A program made the position numbers and the translations under genes. The notes below the pieces were generated by a model. That model was not told the origin of the DNA and ran no database searches. It was given only the letters and a program-made list of their open reading frames with translations. Shown piece by piece: positions 46,206-57,130 of a DNA stretch of 64,000 nucleotides; positions within the stretch are counted from its first letter, which is position 1, and the number at the start of each line of letters is the position of its first letter. Origin of the DNA: Castor canadensis (Eukaryota; Chordata; Mammalia; Rodentia; Castoridae); the NCBI RefSeq assembly GCF_047511655.1, contig NC_133400.1:811001-875000 (forward strand), read 5' to 3'.

Positions 46206-46465
46206 AGGGTGTCTAATGCAGGATGGATGGATGAATGATAGATACATGGGTGGATGGAAGCGGATGGATGGGCGGATGAATGGATGGATGATAGATATAT
46301 GGATGGATGGATGGATGGGCGGATGTGGATAGATGGGTGGATGGGTGAACGGACGGATGGGTAATGGATACATGAATGGATAGTGACTGGATGGATGGAT
46401 GGATGGTAGATGAATGAGTGGATGGATCGTGGATAGGTTGTGGATGACGGATAAATGGATGTGTA
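46206..46465. repeat. (GGAT)n microsatellite
   Basis: Long run of ggatggatggatg and gatagata variants with single-base interruptions, about 250 bp. Frames within it are artefacts. Confidence 0.9.
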
Positions 46466-46767
46466 AATGAGCAGAAAAAGAAGTAAGAAAATAGGATGGC
46501 AGGTAGGAAGGAGAGGACAGGGTATACCTTTCTTTAAGTTAAAAGTATAATTTTATACAAATAAGCATGTGTCAAAGCTGTGTTCCCCTCATTGTGGGGC
46601 CCAGCAGGATGGCAATGGTGAAGTGAGGTTGGGGAGGAAGATTGGGAAGGGAGAGAAGAGTGCCAAGCCCCAAACCCAGTGTTTGTCAGGACAACCTGGA
46701 AGTTGGGGGTCCCACACTTGAATCCCACCAAGCTGTCTTACCTAGGAGCCCTGGAACAACGTGAGCG
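46466..46767. other. Non-coding sequence, nothing recognised
   Basis: AT-rich bit at 46,530-46,570 (aaaagtataattttatacaa). No family assigned. Confidence 0.3.
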
Positions 46768-46788
46768 CCCCCCCCCCCCCCCCCCCCC
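46768..46788. repeat. Mononucleotide run C21
   Basis: Twenty-one consecutive C (G on the other strand). Runs like this are unstable in replication and sequencing, so the true length may differ. Confidence 0.85.
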
Positions 46789-47187
46789 GCTTAATCCTAC
46801 TGTAGACTCAGGGTTAGTTACCTTGCCTCCTGCCTGGGGCAGGGCTGTGGGCTTAGAACGTTCTCTGTCAGGTCTTCACCAGAGGACAGGGCCTTTCTTC
46901 TTTCTGAGAGCACCACTGGGAGCCATGGGTCCCCACATCACAGCTGAACCCCATCCCCCATTGAGGAGTGGAAACTCAGAGAGACGAGCAGGTGTGGCTG
47001 GATGGGCTGGGACCTGGTCCTCCCACCTCCCTGTCCACTCTCGGTCACTCTGGAACTCAGCAGGAGGGTGGCAACACAGAATCCTTTCCTGCGGGGCCTG
47101 ATGTTGCCCTGTCCACTCCACTGCCCGCACATGGTGGCTGCTCACTGAGGGAGTGGCTGAGCTGGTGGAAGCCAATCCCCCATTAAA
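46789..47187. other. Non-coding sequence, nothing recognised
   Basis: No gene or repeat recognised. Confidence 0.3.
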
Positions 47188-47480
47188 AATCTTCTATTTG
47201 TTTTGGGGTGTGTGGGGGATTAGAATTCAGAACCTCTCACTTCCTAGGCAGGTGTTCTACCACACCCCCAGTCCTTTTTGCTTTAGTTGTTTTTCAGATA
47301 GGGTCTTGCATTTTTGCCCAGGTTGGCCTCCTAACTATGCCTTTAATGACATTGAGACCATAGATGCATCACCATGCCATTTGTTTGTTGAAATGAGGTC
47401 TTATAAACTTTTGCCTGGGGTTGGCCGTGAACTCTGCCTCCTGAATAGCCGGGATTATAGGCATGAGCCACCACACCTGG
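47188..47480 (-). mobile_element. Composite castorimorph-type SINE, antisense
   Basis: 'gggattagaattcagaacct', 'aggcaggtgttctaccacac', then B1-like halves 'tcagatagggtcttgcattt', 'gaaatgaggtcttataaact' and 'cgggattataggcatgagcc'. Fairly diverged. Confidence 0.8.
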
Positions 47481-47482
47481 CT

Positions 47483-47588
47483 GTTTTTGTTCTTTGAGAC
47501 AGGGTCTTGCTATGTAGCCCAGGCTAGCTTCAAACTCATGATCCTTCTGCCTCAGCCTCTGGAGTGCTGGGAGTACCGCCATGCCTGG
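47483..47588 (-). mobile_element. B1-like SINE, antisense
   Basis: 'gagacagggtcttgctatgt', 'agcccaggctagcttcaaac' and 'ctcagcctctggagtgctgg' give the reversed B1 order. Directly abuts the composite SINE at its left. Confidence 0.85.
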
Positions 47589-48109
47589 AGGATGCCCGGG
47601 AATTTGTGCACAGGGATCTGTTTCATCCTCCACCTTGCTACCATCCTCTGTCTGCTTCTTCCAAACCCTCTCCTGCCCCCCAGCAAAACTTCTCCTTTCC
47701 TTCCCGGAGCAGTTCCCCTTCTGGGGCAACCACACCACCCTCAGCTTCTCCCACAGAGTTTCAGGCCCCACCACAGTTATTTTAAGTCCCCTGGCCACGC
47801 CTGGAGCCCTTCCTCTGCAGAGCTGTGCACATGGGAGCAGCTGCCCTGTCCTGAGGAGGCTGTAACCTCTGATCCTGTAAGCCAGTGGAGATCCAGCCAT
47901 GTAGAGTTGCCTCCATGCAGGTCCACTTGGCTTTGAATTTGCATCTTGGAGCTACAACTCACATGGTGCACAAGTTACCACTCAGAGCGAACATGTCAGC
48001 GGCACTCAGTACATTTAGTCAAGCAACCCTTGGTACTAACTAATCTTAGAATATTTGCATTACACCAAAGGAGCCCTGTTCCCATGACGTCACTCTCTGA
48101 CACCCACCC
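47589..48109. other. Non-coding sequence, nothing clearly recognised
   Basis: An open frame crosses from the SINE into this stretch, which is why it looks long. About 47,930-48,100 may be the left part of the L1 at 48,110. Confidence 0.35.
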
Positions 48110-48300
48110 CAGCCCCTGGCACCATGAACCCACTCTCTGTCTCTGTGGGTTTGCCTGTTCTGGACATTTCATGTCAATGGACTCACACAATATGGAGCTT
48201 CCTGTGGCTGCCTTCTTTCACTCAGCATCATCTTTTCAGGGTCCATCCATTGTGTAGTGAGTCAGTGCTTCATTCCTGAACAGGATTTAGTCCTGTGAAC
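48110..48300 (-). mobile_element. L1 3'-region fragment, antisense
   Basis: 'ctctctgtctctgtgggttt', 'gcctgttctggacatttcat', 'actcacacaatatggagctt' and 'tttcactcagcatcatcttt' are the typical reversed phrases of an old L1 3' region. Confidence 0.75.
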
Positions 48301-48364
48301 TGTGCCTGCTTTTGACTTTATCTGTGCTCAATTGACAGTCTGGCAAGAACCCAGCCCCACCCCC

Positions 48365-48450
48365 TACAAGCTGCATCTTTTTCTCTCTGGGCCTCAGTTT
48401 CCTAGATGTGCAGACAGACAAGGAGAACAGCTAACAGGGCAGGTGGGAGG
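48365..48450 (+). mobile_element. MIR fragment
   Basis: 'ctgggcctcagtttcctaga' is the MIR core. Confidence 0.5.
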
Positions 48451-49359
48451 CTTTAGCGAGGGGACATGGGTGCAATGCCTCATGAGGTGGGAAACAACAC
48501 TTCTGGCTGTCACCTTTGTCCTCATTCTCCCTGGACAAAAAGGGGCATCGCTGTCCCCGAGCAGGCTCTGATGGGGTTCGCACTTCATAAATGGTGCTGT
48601 TGTTCCTCGATGGATCCCAGGTCCGACAGGATTGGACGAATGCACCACCACCTGGGGACACAGCCTTGAAAGGCCTTAGCAACACATAGAACGCCATTCG
48701 GGGTAGAAGAGTTTCTGGAGCAGGTTCTGACCAGGAGTCTACAGGGATGGCCACTGGGTCTGCAGACCTGTGACTTGGAGCCCTCTGTGTTGTTTGGAGA
48801 GAAGGAACATTCCTGCACCTTCTATAGATTTCCAGGGGTAGGTCTGTGGGGGAGGGGTGAGCACATGCCATGAGTCCCCAGGTGATTCTGACAGGCAGCT
48901 GTCATGGGCATCACCACTGTGGCCTCTGCCTCCAGGGATATTTCTGTTCTGGGGAGAGGAGGACAAGCATACAGGGTGCCCAGGCCTCAGATTTGGGGAT
49001 GGGCTGTGTGTTGCATGGTTCCAGGTTCAGGGCCCCTGCCTGAGGTGTAGCAAGAAACTCAAGAGTGAAGGGAGCCAGAGCCCCAGGAGGACAGGGCTTG
49101 TCCACTACTATCGGCCTTCAGAGCCTGCGGGATGCTAGCCAGGAGCAGGCTCAGAGTAGGGTTGGGCAGCGAAGTCAGGGAGGTGGCAGAGCAAGGATAA
49201 GCTGTTGGCAGGGTCAGGAGGCCCCTAGATCCCCTCACAGCAGGGGAAAAAGCCCCTTAGCTGCTTGCTCCTGATAGCCACCTCGGTCTCCCCTGAGGCT
49301 GTCAGTCAACAATGGTACCAGGCCAACTTCTCACCCTCAGCCTGGTGAGCAGCTGCAGA
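48451..49359. other. Non-coding sequence, nothing recognised
   Basis: A 146-codon antisense frame at 48,431-48,871 lacks any known domain. Confidence 0.35.
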
Positions 49360-49520
49360 TCACAGAAGACAGAGCCAGGCATTCCAGCCCATCATCTTGC
49401 ATGGGGTTGTGTGACTACCTACGAACTCCATCCGTGCCTCAGTGTCCCCTGCTGCTAAATAGGAGCAGTTATTGTCCCTGTCCCACAGAACTAAATAGGA
49501 TATGACAAATGACCTATGGA
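49360..49520 (+). mobile_element. MIR SINE
   Basis: 'ggttgtgtgactacctacga', 'actccatccgtgcctcagtg' and 'ctaaataggagcagttattg' follow the MIR core and 3' half. Confidence 0.6.
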
Positions 49521-51414
49521 GACTGCCTTCTTCCATCTCTGCCCTCTGGCAAGAATAGAACCAATGCTGTGGTTGGGGGAGGTCCCTGGAGTCAGTGAAA
49601 GAACAGAGCCCTAAAGCCTTAGGGACAGGCTGGGGCAAGATGGCTGAAGCCCTCTCCCACCCTGCTGTGGTTGGGAAGCTCTGCTTAGGCAGGGTTTTGC
49701 TGGAATGAGGGTCTTCACCCTTGCCCAAGCAGGCTACCAGCAAGACCTGGATTCTGGATTTTCTATAAGAACTTCTATTTGACCTTCAGGGGCTGAGACC
49801 AGCCTAGGGAAGCTGCAGAGCCTCTGGCAGCTGCCTTCCCCCACTCTCTGATGTCCTCCCAGAGTCCCTTCCCATATTCCCAGGGGACAGGGCACTGTGG
49901 CCTGGTCAGGAAGCAGCAGTTATGGTTAGCAGGGCTGTGTGCTCAACCTGGGGGAAGGCAGGGGAGACTGTCCTGTTGGAGTCATTCTGATAGGTGAGCC
50001 ATTATGGTGTGGGGAGTCCTGACATGGGAGGTGGGGGTATTGGGGTTGGTGGCTGGATAGGGGTCTTCAGAGGAGGGACTGGAGGTCCTGGAGCAAGAGG
50101 TCACTGAGAGTAGCCCCTGAAAATGGCGAGACCACACTCAGGCAAGTCCAAGGAGTGTTGCACACATAGTCACGAACCAACAGGACTGTAGGCAGAACAT
50201 GAAGAGGTACCTTTGGGGGCCATGCCGACTGTCCAGAAGTGCTGGAGGTGGTATGGAGGGAAGCAGGCAGTGGGCAACTGGCTGGCCCTGAGGGCAAGTG
50301 TGGAAACAAAGAAGCAAGTGGAGTGGCCCCTCTTCCCCCAGCTTCTCAGCTCTGCTAATGGTTCCTGCTCAGCCTAGACCACCAACCAGCACCTACCCAA
50401 CAGGTAGGTGCCACCAGCAGTCCCAGTGCAGTCCCCAAACTTAGCATCCCAGGCTGCACCTCTTGCCCCCAGGACATGTGAACAATCCAGCTCTGGGACC
50501 AGGACAGTGTAGCCATGGCCATGGCGCCCGCTATGACCAAGGCAGCTCTGTTCCCAGAAGGAAAAGACTGTCCCTCCCCTCTGGTGTCTTCAGCACGCTG
50601 CTCAGAGCCAGTCTCTTCAAGCCCACCTCCCATGTCCATGAGAAGAAAGTGCAGGACCCAGGCAGATGCTTCAGGTGGAGCTGAACCCTGGCCAAGCAAG
50701 GGAGAGGAGCCTGCCCCTCAGGGAAACTCAGAGACTGTGTGATTAAGATTCATGGAATGTAGTCAGGAAAACAAACCCAAATGTTTATTTTCCCAGGGGT
50801 AAATTACGACTTCAATAGACAGAAATTATAGTCCTGGGCCCTGAATAGCAATGAAAGGCACTTCACCATCCTCTGGTCACACAGCCTCAGAACAGAGACA
50901 TCTCATCTCCTTCAGACTCTCCCTGCTGCCCCAAGTCAGCTCCCAGCCCAGTCACACCTTGCTGCCACATTTCCTTCATGCCTGCTGGACACAATTTCCA
51001 GGTCTGTGACTTCTCTGTACGGATGGACACTGGAGCCCTAGTTCAGCTCTCCACATACACACACAATCACTGACCAGCTGCTGACATCAGACCTTCAGCA
51101 CTGACCCAGGGCCCAGCACTCCCGAAGGCACCAAGAATGACACATGGCACAGAGACCTTTCTCCCAGCCTCTGCAACTGGTCACATGGCCACAGTAGCTG
51201 CAAGCCTTCCTGGGAAAGTGGGGGAGAGTCTGGTGGGGTGGCTCCTGTACTGCTTTGCATGAGAGCTTTTCTCCCCTGGGTACACTGGTCTTTGTGGCAC
51301 AAGAGCCCTTTAGAGGCCCCTGGTAGCTCTAGCCACACTCCTCTCAGGGCTCACACCGAAGCCACCTCGTAAGATTCAAGGGCAGATCTGGATGGACCCA
51401 GTGCCCTCCCTTCT
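49521..51414. other. Non-coding sequence, nothing recognised
   Basis: Frames of 80-127 codons are present on both strands without recognisable products. No repeat assigned. Confidence 0.35.
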
Positions 51415-51460
51415 CCAAGGCTCAGTTTCCTGTTTGTAAAGCCAGTGGTCCAGAGTCTCT
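51415..51460 (+). mobile_element. MIR fragment (short)
   Basis: 'aaggctcagtttcctgtttg' then 'taaagcc' is MIR core-like. Confidence 0.4.
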
Positions 51461-52344
51461 TCACCTTGTGTGCTGAGTCTCCCAACTGTCCCCCCTTTTT
51501 CCAGACCCAGGGTAGCACCTCTGACATGGCCTTTCTTTTTGTACGCTGTGACTGGCAGTCACAGAAGGAGCCCGAGGACATACTGATAAGGTTGGAACCA
51601 AGGACTGAGTGGGGACCCACGGAGCTAGGAAGAGAGGGGAGACCCCTTCCCTGGTATAGCCCCGGCCCCACAACCTCGTCTGATCCTTTGTGGTGTGGAA
51701 GGCCATCTGCTCGATCCTTGCTCGTTCAACGATGTCATCCTCACAGAACCCCTGTGCGGGAATCCTGCTACTTTGCACCCCGGCGTCCCAGGGGGCAAGA
51801 GCCACAGGCTGAAGCATTGGAGCCTCTGTGTGTTTGTTCAAGGAGAACCTACAGACCCATGAGCAGCAGGGTCAGGCTGGCAAGGTCAGGGGCAGGGCAG
51901 GGAAACTTCCCTGTGGGATGGTGGCCAGGCAGGAACCTGCCTGAAAAGGTTTGCTGATAGAATATTCCAGGTGGTATGTATGTGGGGCTGGAGCTCAGAG
52001 GGCCATGGGGAAGGCAGCTCAGGAATGGGGACTTCATCTGAGGCAGGGAGTGACAGCACCAGGTTCACCTCCCTGAAAGCTCCCTCTCACACAGAGATAG
52101 GTGGGAGAGGAGCAGCTCCCAGCTTTCGGTCCTGGCTCCAGTGATAACGAATGGCCGTCAGAGCTGCAGACGTGTGGTGTCTGGAGATCTCTGGCCATCT
52201 TGGGATACTTGATGGGCCACCATGGCTTTTATGCAGCCCCCTGCAAGTCTGTTTCTATCTCAGGTGCTGAGCTGCCCAGAGCCCCTTCCAACTTAGCTCT
52301 TTTTGGATGCCTTGGGACTTGGAAGGAACCACAGGGTGGGTGGT
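51461..52344. other. Non-coding sequence, nothing recognised
   Basis: A 170-codon frame at 51,445-51,957 has no recognisable domain. Confidence 0.35.
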
Positions 52345-52640
52345 CAGAACACTGGGGTTGCAGGTGACAGAAACCCAGCTTAAGGGGGGCAGACAGGACA
52401 GGAATGTGTTGAAACGGCAGAAGGGACAGCTGATCACAGCAGCCCAGTGCTCACCCTTTTCCTACCTCCAGCTGTCTTCCTGGCAGACAGCTCTGGGAGT
52501 TCTGGGATTGTCTCCCAAGCAGAGCAAAGAAAATATTCTTCCTTTCCTGTTGGCTCAAAAAATCCCAGGGAAGGGTAGCGATTGGTCAGGTGGTCACCTG
52601 CCTACATTGTCACCAATTGCTGGGGTCAGAGACATGCTGC
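52345..52640 (-). mobile_element. Possible ancient interspersed repeat
   Basis: 'ggttgcaggtgacagaaacc' then 'cagcttaaggggggcagaca' and, further on, 'gttggctcaaaaaatcccag' and 'gggtagcgattggtcaggtg' fit a reversed copy of an old mammalian repeat. Family name uncertain. Confidence 0.45.
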
Positions 52641-53179
52641 CAGGAAGAGGAGCCTTATCTGAACCCAGTGCCCACCCTGGGACCACAGAGCAGTTGTGAC
52701 CTGAGCAGGGGAAGAGAAGCCACAGACCTGGGGAGAGGGACAGCAGGGAATCTGGCAGCTATCCTGGTACTACAACAACAAGGCCCAAACTGGTATTGCA
52801 TCTTATTTTAAAAAACAAAAGTAAAAGTGTGCTTATAGAAAATCCAACATGCAATAAAAGAAAAGAAGATGGGAAGATAAGACAAGAATAATGTCACCTC
52901 TGGAGTAGTGGTGTACAGGTGAAACGAGGTCACACAGTTGCTTAACAGATGCTTGTTGAGTGTGTGCAGCGGTGTCAGATCCTGGAGAGGCAGCAGAGGG
53001 TGGATGGACTTGATCCTTGTCTTGGAGAAGAGGAAAACAGGGAGCAGATAAACTACAGACGGATCCAGATAAAGAGGGAGGGAGAGACACAGGTGGCAGA
53101 GGAGCAGGAGGGGAGCCAGACTGCAGGAAGAGGAGCAGAAAAGTGTCCTGGGGTTGCTGTCCCTTTTGTATTTCTTCTG
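52641..53179. other. Non-coding sequence, L2-like bit near 52,935-53,000
   Basis: 'gcttaacagatgcttgttga' resembles a reversed L2 end. About 52,795-52,890 is AT-rich. No gene recognised. Confidence 0.35.
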
Positions 53180-53300
53180 TGGACTGACCTAGTCACATAC
53201 TTGGCCCATTTTTATTTGGGGTGTTTGTGTTTTCCTTACTTCTTTGTAGCAATTTTCGGGTCTCTTGTACAAGTCGCTTGGGGTATGTGTTGCTGGGCCC
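53180..53300 (-). mobile_element. L1 3'-region fragment, antisense
   Basis: 'ggcccatttttatttggggt' then 'gtttgtgttttccttacttc' is the reversed L1 3' phrase. Confidence 0.5.
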
Positions 53301-53690
53301 TCGAAACCTGTCCCTCATCTTTCAGGGTTGTGCTGGCCTCCACGGAGCACAAAAATGTGCCGTGCTACACTGCCAGGTCTGTGTCACTCATTCTCAACAC
53401 CTCCGTGCTCCCTTCATTACAAGCTTACACAGGCACTCTGTTTTCTCCTAATATTTTCGGTGTTTATTTCTCACACTGTATTCTGTAGCCTCAGTAGACA
53501 TTGTTTTTGCAAGGGAAGTGGGACTATGGAAGACATGTGTAAAGTCCTGACCCCGTCTGAGGAAAACTACTGCTTCCTTGGGGGTGTCATGCCCCGAGCT
53601 CCCTGGCACTCTGTCACACTGGGAACTGGCAGATTCTCCTATGGGATGTTTCCCAGCTCCACAGGCTCTCATCTGAGATTGGGAGATGGT
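53301..53690. other. Non-coding sequence, nothing recognised
   Basis: Frames of 76-179 codons cross from the L1 piece into this stretch. No domain. Confidence 0.3.
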
Positions 53691-53742
53691 GGGGGAGAGA
53701 GAGAAAGAGAAGGAGAGAGAGGTGGGGAGGGAGAGGAAGCGA
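53691..53742. repeat. GA-rich simple repeat
   Basis: Almost pure A/G, with gagaga and ggagag units. Confidence 0.85.
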
Positions 53743-54019
53743 GAACATTCAGACTGTCGGCAGCAATCATTTTCCCAGTTTACTGAGAGCTGCAGTGACT
53801 TTCCTCTAGCCAGAGAGTAGAGTGAAGGAAAGAAGGAACAGATAGGAGCCCCCACCATGGTGCAGAAAGTGGACACTCCAACCATGGCCCTGCTGTCTAG
53901 GGCTGGTGCCTGGGACTCCCCCTCAGATCCTTTTCCAGCCTCTACCGGCCCCTGTCACCCCGATCTGCTTAGCAACAGAGCACGAACATGTCCCTTGCCG
54001 GCCGGCTGTTAACTAGACG
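53743..54019. other. Non-coding sequence, nothing recognised
   Basis: No repeat or gene assigned. Confidence 0.3.
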
Positions 54020-54290
54020 TGCGGTATTCCATGTTGAGGTGTAGGGTTCGTGCAACATCACTTCTAGGTGGACATTTGTAACACTTTTGACTTTGCACTG
54101 CTGGACCAGTGCAGTGAACGAGCCACAACGCCCTCCTAGTAGATAAATCCTAGTGTGCAAATTGCTGGATTGATTTTAAGGCTCTTGATAACTCTGGCCA
54201 GGATGTCACATAAAGAAATGTCACTCGTGAGCACTCTGTATCTGCACTGTCACCAACGCTGGACTTGACATTTTCTGAAGTTCTGCCTTT
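54020..54290 (-). mobile_element. L1 3'-region fragment, antisense
   Basis: 'gtgcggtattccatgttgag', 'tcacttctaggtggacattt', 'agtagataaatcctagtgtg', 'caaattgctggattgatttt' and 'ctgtcaccaacgctggactt' follow the reversed order of an old L1. Strongly diverged. Confidence 0.5.
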
Positions 54291-54529
54291 GGGTATGGAG
54301 GAGAAACAGAACCTGAGGTCCTCAGCCCCAGGTCATCAGATGACAGGGTGGCCAGTGGCCGTGGTGCTGGGAGGGGAGTGAAAAGACCGGAAGTCTTTTC
54401 TCCTCAGCACAAGCTGTGGGGCAAAACGTCTAGAGCCTTATCCTCCTGCAGAAAACAAACCTTTTCTGCAATTCTGGAAGTTTCTACGCTGCATGTAACA
54501 GAATTGAAAGTGGACACAATCAATTTGTC

Positions 54530-55010
54530 ATCTGATAGTCTTTGAAAATAATTTTTATGACCAACATGCATATGGTTTGGGCACCTCTCAGCGGGAGGTC
54601 ACAGTGACTTCACTGGGAGACAATGTCCATCCAGAGCTGCTGGTTATGTGATATAAATTCTCTGGCTTTCACATCAGAAAAACACAGTAGGAATGGAGTT
54701 AATGTCAAACCCTATCTTTTTTCTGGCAGTAAGTAATATTCATGCATAAATACATAATTACCAAAAAAAATATCCATCCCTCTTTTAGGGATATTTTTAA
54801 CAAAAACTTACTTTTTTGCTAAATCATCCCCAAAATGTATTGTAAGCTCACATTGCTTTCATCGGGTGGATGCTAGCAATAATTAGCGTGGTAATCCAAT
54901 GCAGAGGATAAACATAACTCAGGAAACTGTTTAAATCTTGACATTCCAGTTTATTTACACAGTTGTGTGTGATGGAGGAATGTGAGGACTTTCAAAAATG
55001 AAAATACATT
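54530..55010. promoter_or_regulatory. Candidate conserved non-coding element
   Basis: AT-rich unique sequence of about 480 bp in an otherwise GC-rich, repeat-rich area. It carries CATGCATATGG, AGTAATATTCATGCATAAATACATAATTACC (given here in two halves: 54,733-54,745 and 54,746-54,763), CAATAATTAGCGTGG and GAGGATAAACATAAC, which resemble homeodomain/POU and forkhead sites. No repeat family or open frame explains it. Enhancer function is inference. Confidence 0.35.
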
Positions 55011-55017
55011 AGGATAA

Positions 55018-55135
55018 ATTCTTTTTTATGAGACTTGGTCTCACTGTGTAGCCAAGGCTTGTCTCAAAATCTCCATCTTCCTTCCTTAGCTGCTCAAGTG
55101 CTGGGATTACAGTTGTACACTACTGTGCCCAGCTA
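55018..55135 (-). mobile_element. B1-like SINE, antisense
   Basis: 'gagacttggtctcactgtgt', 'agccaaggcttgtctcaaaa' and 'ctcaagtgctgggattacag' give the reversed B1 order. Confidence 0.8.
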
Positions 55136-55289
55136 AGGATAAAATTCTGTTGGCTGGAATAAGAATATGAATTAAAGGAGCAGGAAGAGCTGTACAAAAT
55201 TGAGGTATTAGATGGCAATCTATTCATGTATGCTTTTCAACTTCTCATATGCCGTATTATTTATATGAAAAAATATTATTGATATCTAT
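55136..55289. other. AT-rich sequence, unassigned
   Basis: Lies between SINEs. No repeat named. Confidence 0.3.
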
Positions 55290-55576
55290 ATTTTTGTCAC
55301 TTGCTAGGCAGGCTCTCTACCACTTGAGCCACTCTGCCAGCCCTTTTTCCTTTGCTTATTTTTGAGATAGGGTCTCACTTTATGCCTGGGCTGGCCTGGA
55401 CTGCTATCTCCTATTCATACTTTCCTGCATAGCTGGGGTGACTGGTATATACCACTGCACCCAGCTTTTATTGGCTGAGATGAGGTCTCATGAACTGACT
55501 AGCCTTTAACCATGATCCTCCTGATCTCCACCTCTGAGTAGCTAGGATTACAGGTTTAAGCCATGGCACCAGGCTT
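55290..55576 (-). mobile_element. Composite castorimorph-type SINE, antisense
   Basis: 'cacttgctaggcaggctctc', 'cacttgagccactctgccag', 'gagatagggtctcactttat', 'gagatgaggtctcatgaact' and 'aggattacaggtttaagcca' in order. Confidence 0.85.
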
Positions 55577-55629
55577 TGGGGGAGCAGTATTGGGTTTGCA
55601 GAAAAACTTCTGGCTTCATGCCAGCAGAA

Positions 55630-55760
55630 GTTGGGAATGGTGGTACACATATGCAATCCCAGCACTTAGGAGGCTGAGACAGGAGGATCTCAAGTTCAAG
55701 GCCAGCCTGGGCTACACAGCAAGACCCCATCTCAAAAGAAAGAAAGAAAGAAAGAAAAAC
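55630..55760 (+). mobile_element. B1-like SINE, sense
   Basis: 'ttgggaatggtggtacacat', 'aatcccagcacttaggaggc' and 'aaggccagcctgggctacac', ending in a (GAAA)n tail at about 55,735-55,759. One of the better-preserved B1 copies here. Confidence 0.9.
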
Positions 55761-55994
55761 TGAGCAGAAAAGAGAGTTCTTTAGCTGTCACCCCTGGCTC
55801 TGGACTGCATTACCCCTGCACTGGTGTGAATTTGGGACAAGTGGATGAGCTGACCCAATGTTTCACGATACTGATACATTGTTTTTAACCAGAGCCCACA
55901 GTTCCCATGGGCCTTCAGTTGCTGGGTGGGAGGGACATTCTGGGAGTTTGGACAAATGACCTGCAGCACAGGACACTTTCCCCCAGAGTAACCT
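55761..55994. other. Non-coding sequence, unassigned
   Basis: No gene or repeat recognised. Confidence 0.3.
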
Positions 55995-56611
55995 CGCGCC
56001 CACAAAGCCCTGAGCTCTGCCTGCTCCTCCTCCCCACCAGCCCTTTCCTTGCGTTTTGCAGGACTTCACAGAGTTGGAATCACACAGCACGCAGCCTGCT
56101 CAGATAGGCTTCTTTGCTTAGCAATATGCACTTAGGGTTCCTCTAGGTCTTTTCATGGTCTGACAGCTCATTTCTCTTTACAGACGAATAAAACCTACTG
56201 TCTGATGTAGCACAGGTTACTGCCTACCTATCAAATGATGGCTTCATGGCTTCTGACTGTGGGCAGTAATGAATGGAGCTGCTGTAGTAATGGCAGATTT
56301 CTGTGGGTATGTTTTTAACTCACTTAGGGAATACTAAGGAACAGGAATGCTGGATTGTATGGCAGGAGTGTTTAGCTTGTAAAAAACTGCCAGACCTTCC
56401 AAACTACCATTCCACATCCCTGCCAGCAACAGATGAGCGCTCCTGGGCTCCACACCCTCCCCAGCATTTGGTGCTGTCCGTGTTTCGAGGTGGGTGGAGG
56501 CATCTCACTGCTGGCTTAATTTGCACGGCCTGATAGTGTGTGTTCACTTGTCATCTGTAGCTCTTCTTTGAGAAGTATGTGCTCAGATTGTTTATCCATT
56601 TTAACTTAAGG
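55995..56611 (-). mobile_element. L1 3' region, antisense, left part
   Basis: 'gttggaatcacacagcacgc', 'tctttgcttagcaatatgca', 'catggcttctgactgtgggc', 'gaggcatctcactgctggct' and 'gagaagtatgtgctcagatt' follow the reversed order of an old L1 3' region. Continues after the SINE at 56,612. Confidence 0.75.
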
Positions 56612-56942
56612 AGTGTTTTGGTTTTTTTGGGGGGTACTGGGGACTTGAACTCAGGGCCTCATGCTTGCTGGGCAAGCGCTCTATCTCGAGTCATGCCCCT
56701 AGACATTTTTGCTTTAGGTATTTCTCATGTTTATGCCCGGGGTTGGCCTGGAACGCAATCCTTCCACTTGCACTTCCCATGTGGCTGGGATGACAACTGC
56801 GCACCACTTTTTGCACCCAGTTTTTATTGGTTGAAATGGGGTCTCACAAACTCTTTCCCCTAGGCTGTACTTGAACTGCAGTCCTCCCAATTTCTGCCTC
56901 CCAAGTAACTGGGATTACAGGTGTGAGCCACCGTATCTTGCT
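56612..56942 (-). mobile_element. Composite castorimorph-type SINE inserted in L1
   Basis: 'ggggacttgaactcagggcc', 'ctgggcaagcgctctatctc', then 'tttctcatgtttatgcccgg', 'ggttgaaatggggtctcaca' and 'gggattacaggtgtgagcca'. About 330 bp, full-length architecture. It splits one L1 copy. Confidence 0.85.
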
Positions 56943-57130
56943 CTTTTCTTATTGTTGGGCTTTAGGGGTTCTTTGCATACTGTGAAGAGCACAGTACCTT
57001 CCCAGATAGGTGCCTCACAAATATTTTCTCCCAGTCTGTGTGTTGTCTTCTCATTCTCTTAATGATGATATCCAAGTTATCAAACTTTTTTTTCATAGAG
57101 TATGCTTTTGGTGTTAAATTTAAAAGCTCA
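56943..57130 (-). mobile_element. L1 3' region, antisense, right part
   Basis: 'ttaggggttctttgcatact' then 'atattttctcccagtctgtg' and 'tgttgtcttctcattctctt' continue the same reversed L1 that stops at 56,611. Confidence 0.75.

Noticed and set aside
47463-47936. 157-codon open frame
   Set aside because: It starts in an antisense B1 SINE, and its first part is a typical SINE-derived translation.
53265-53786. 173-codon open frame ending in Glu/Arg repeats
   Set aside because: It crosses an L1 fragment and the GA-rich simple repeat.
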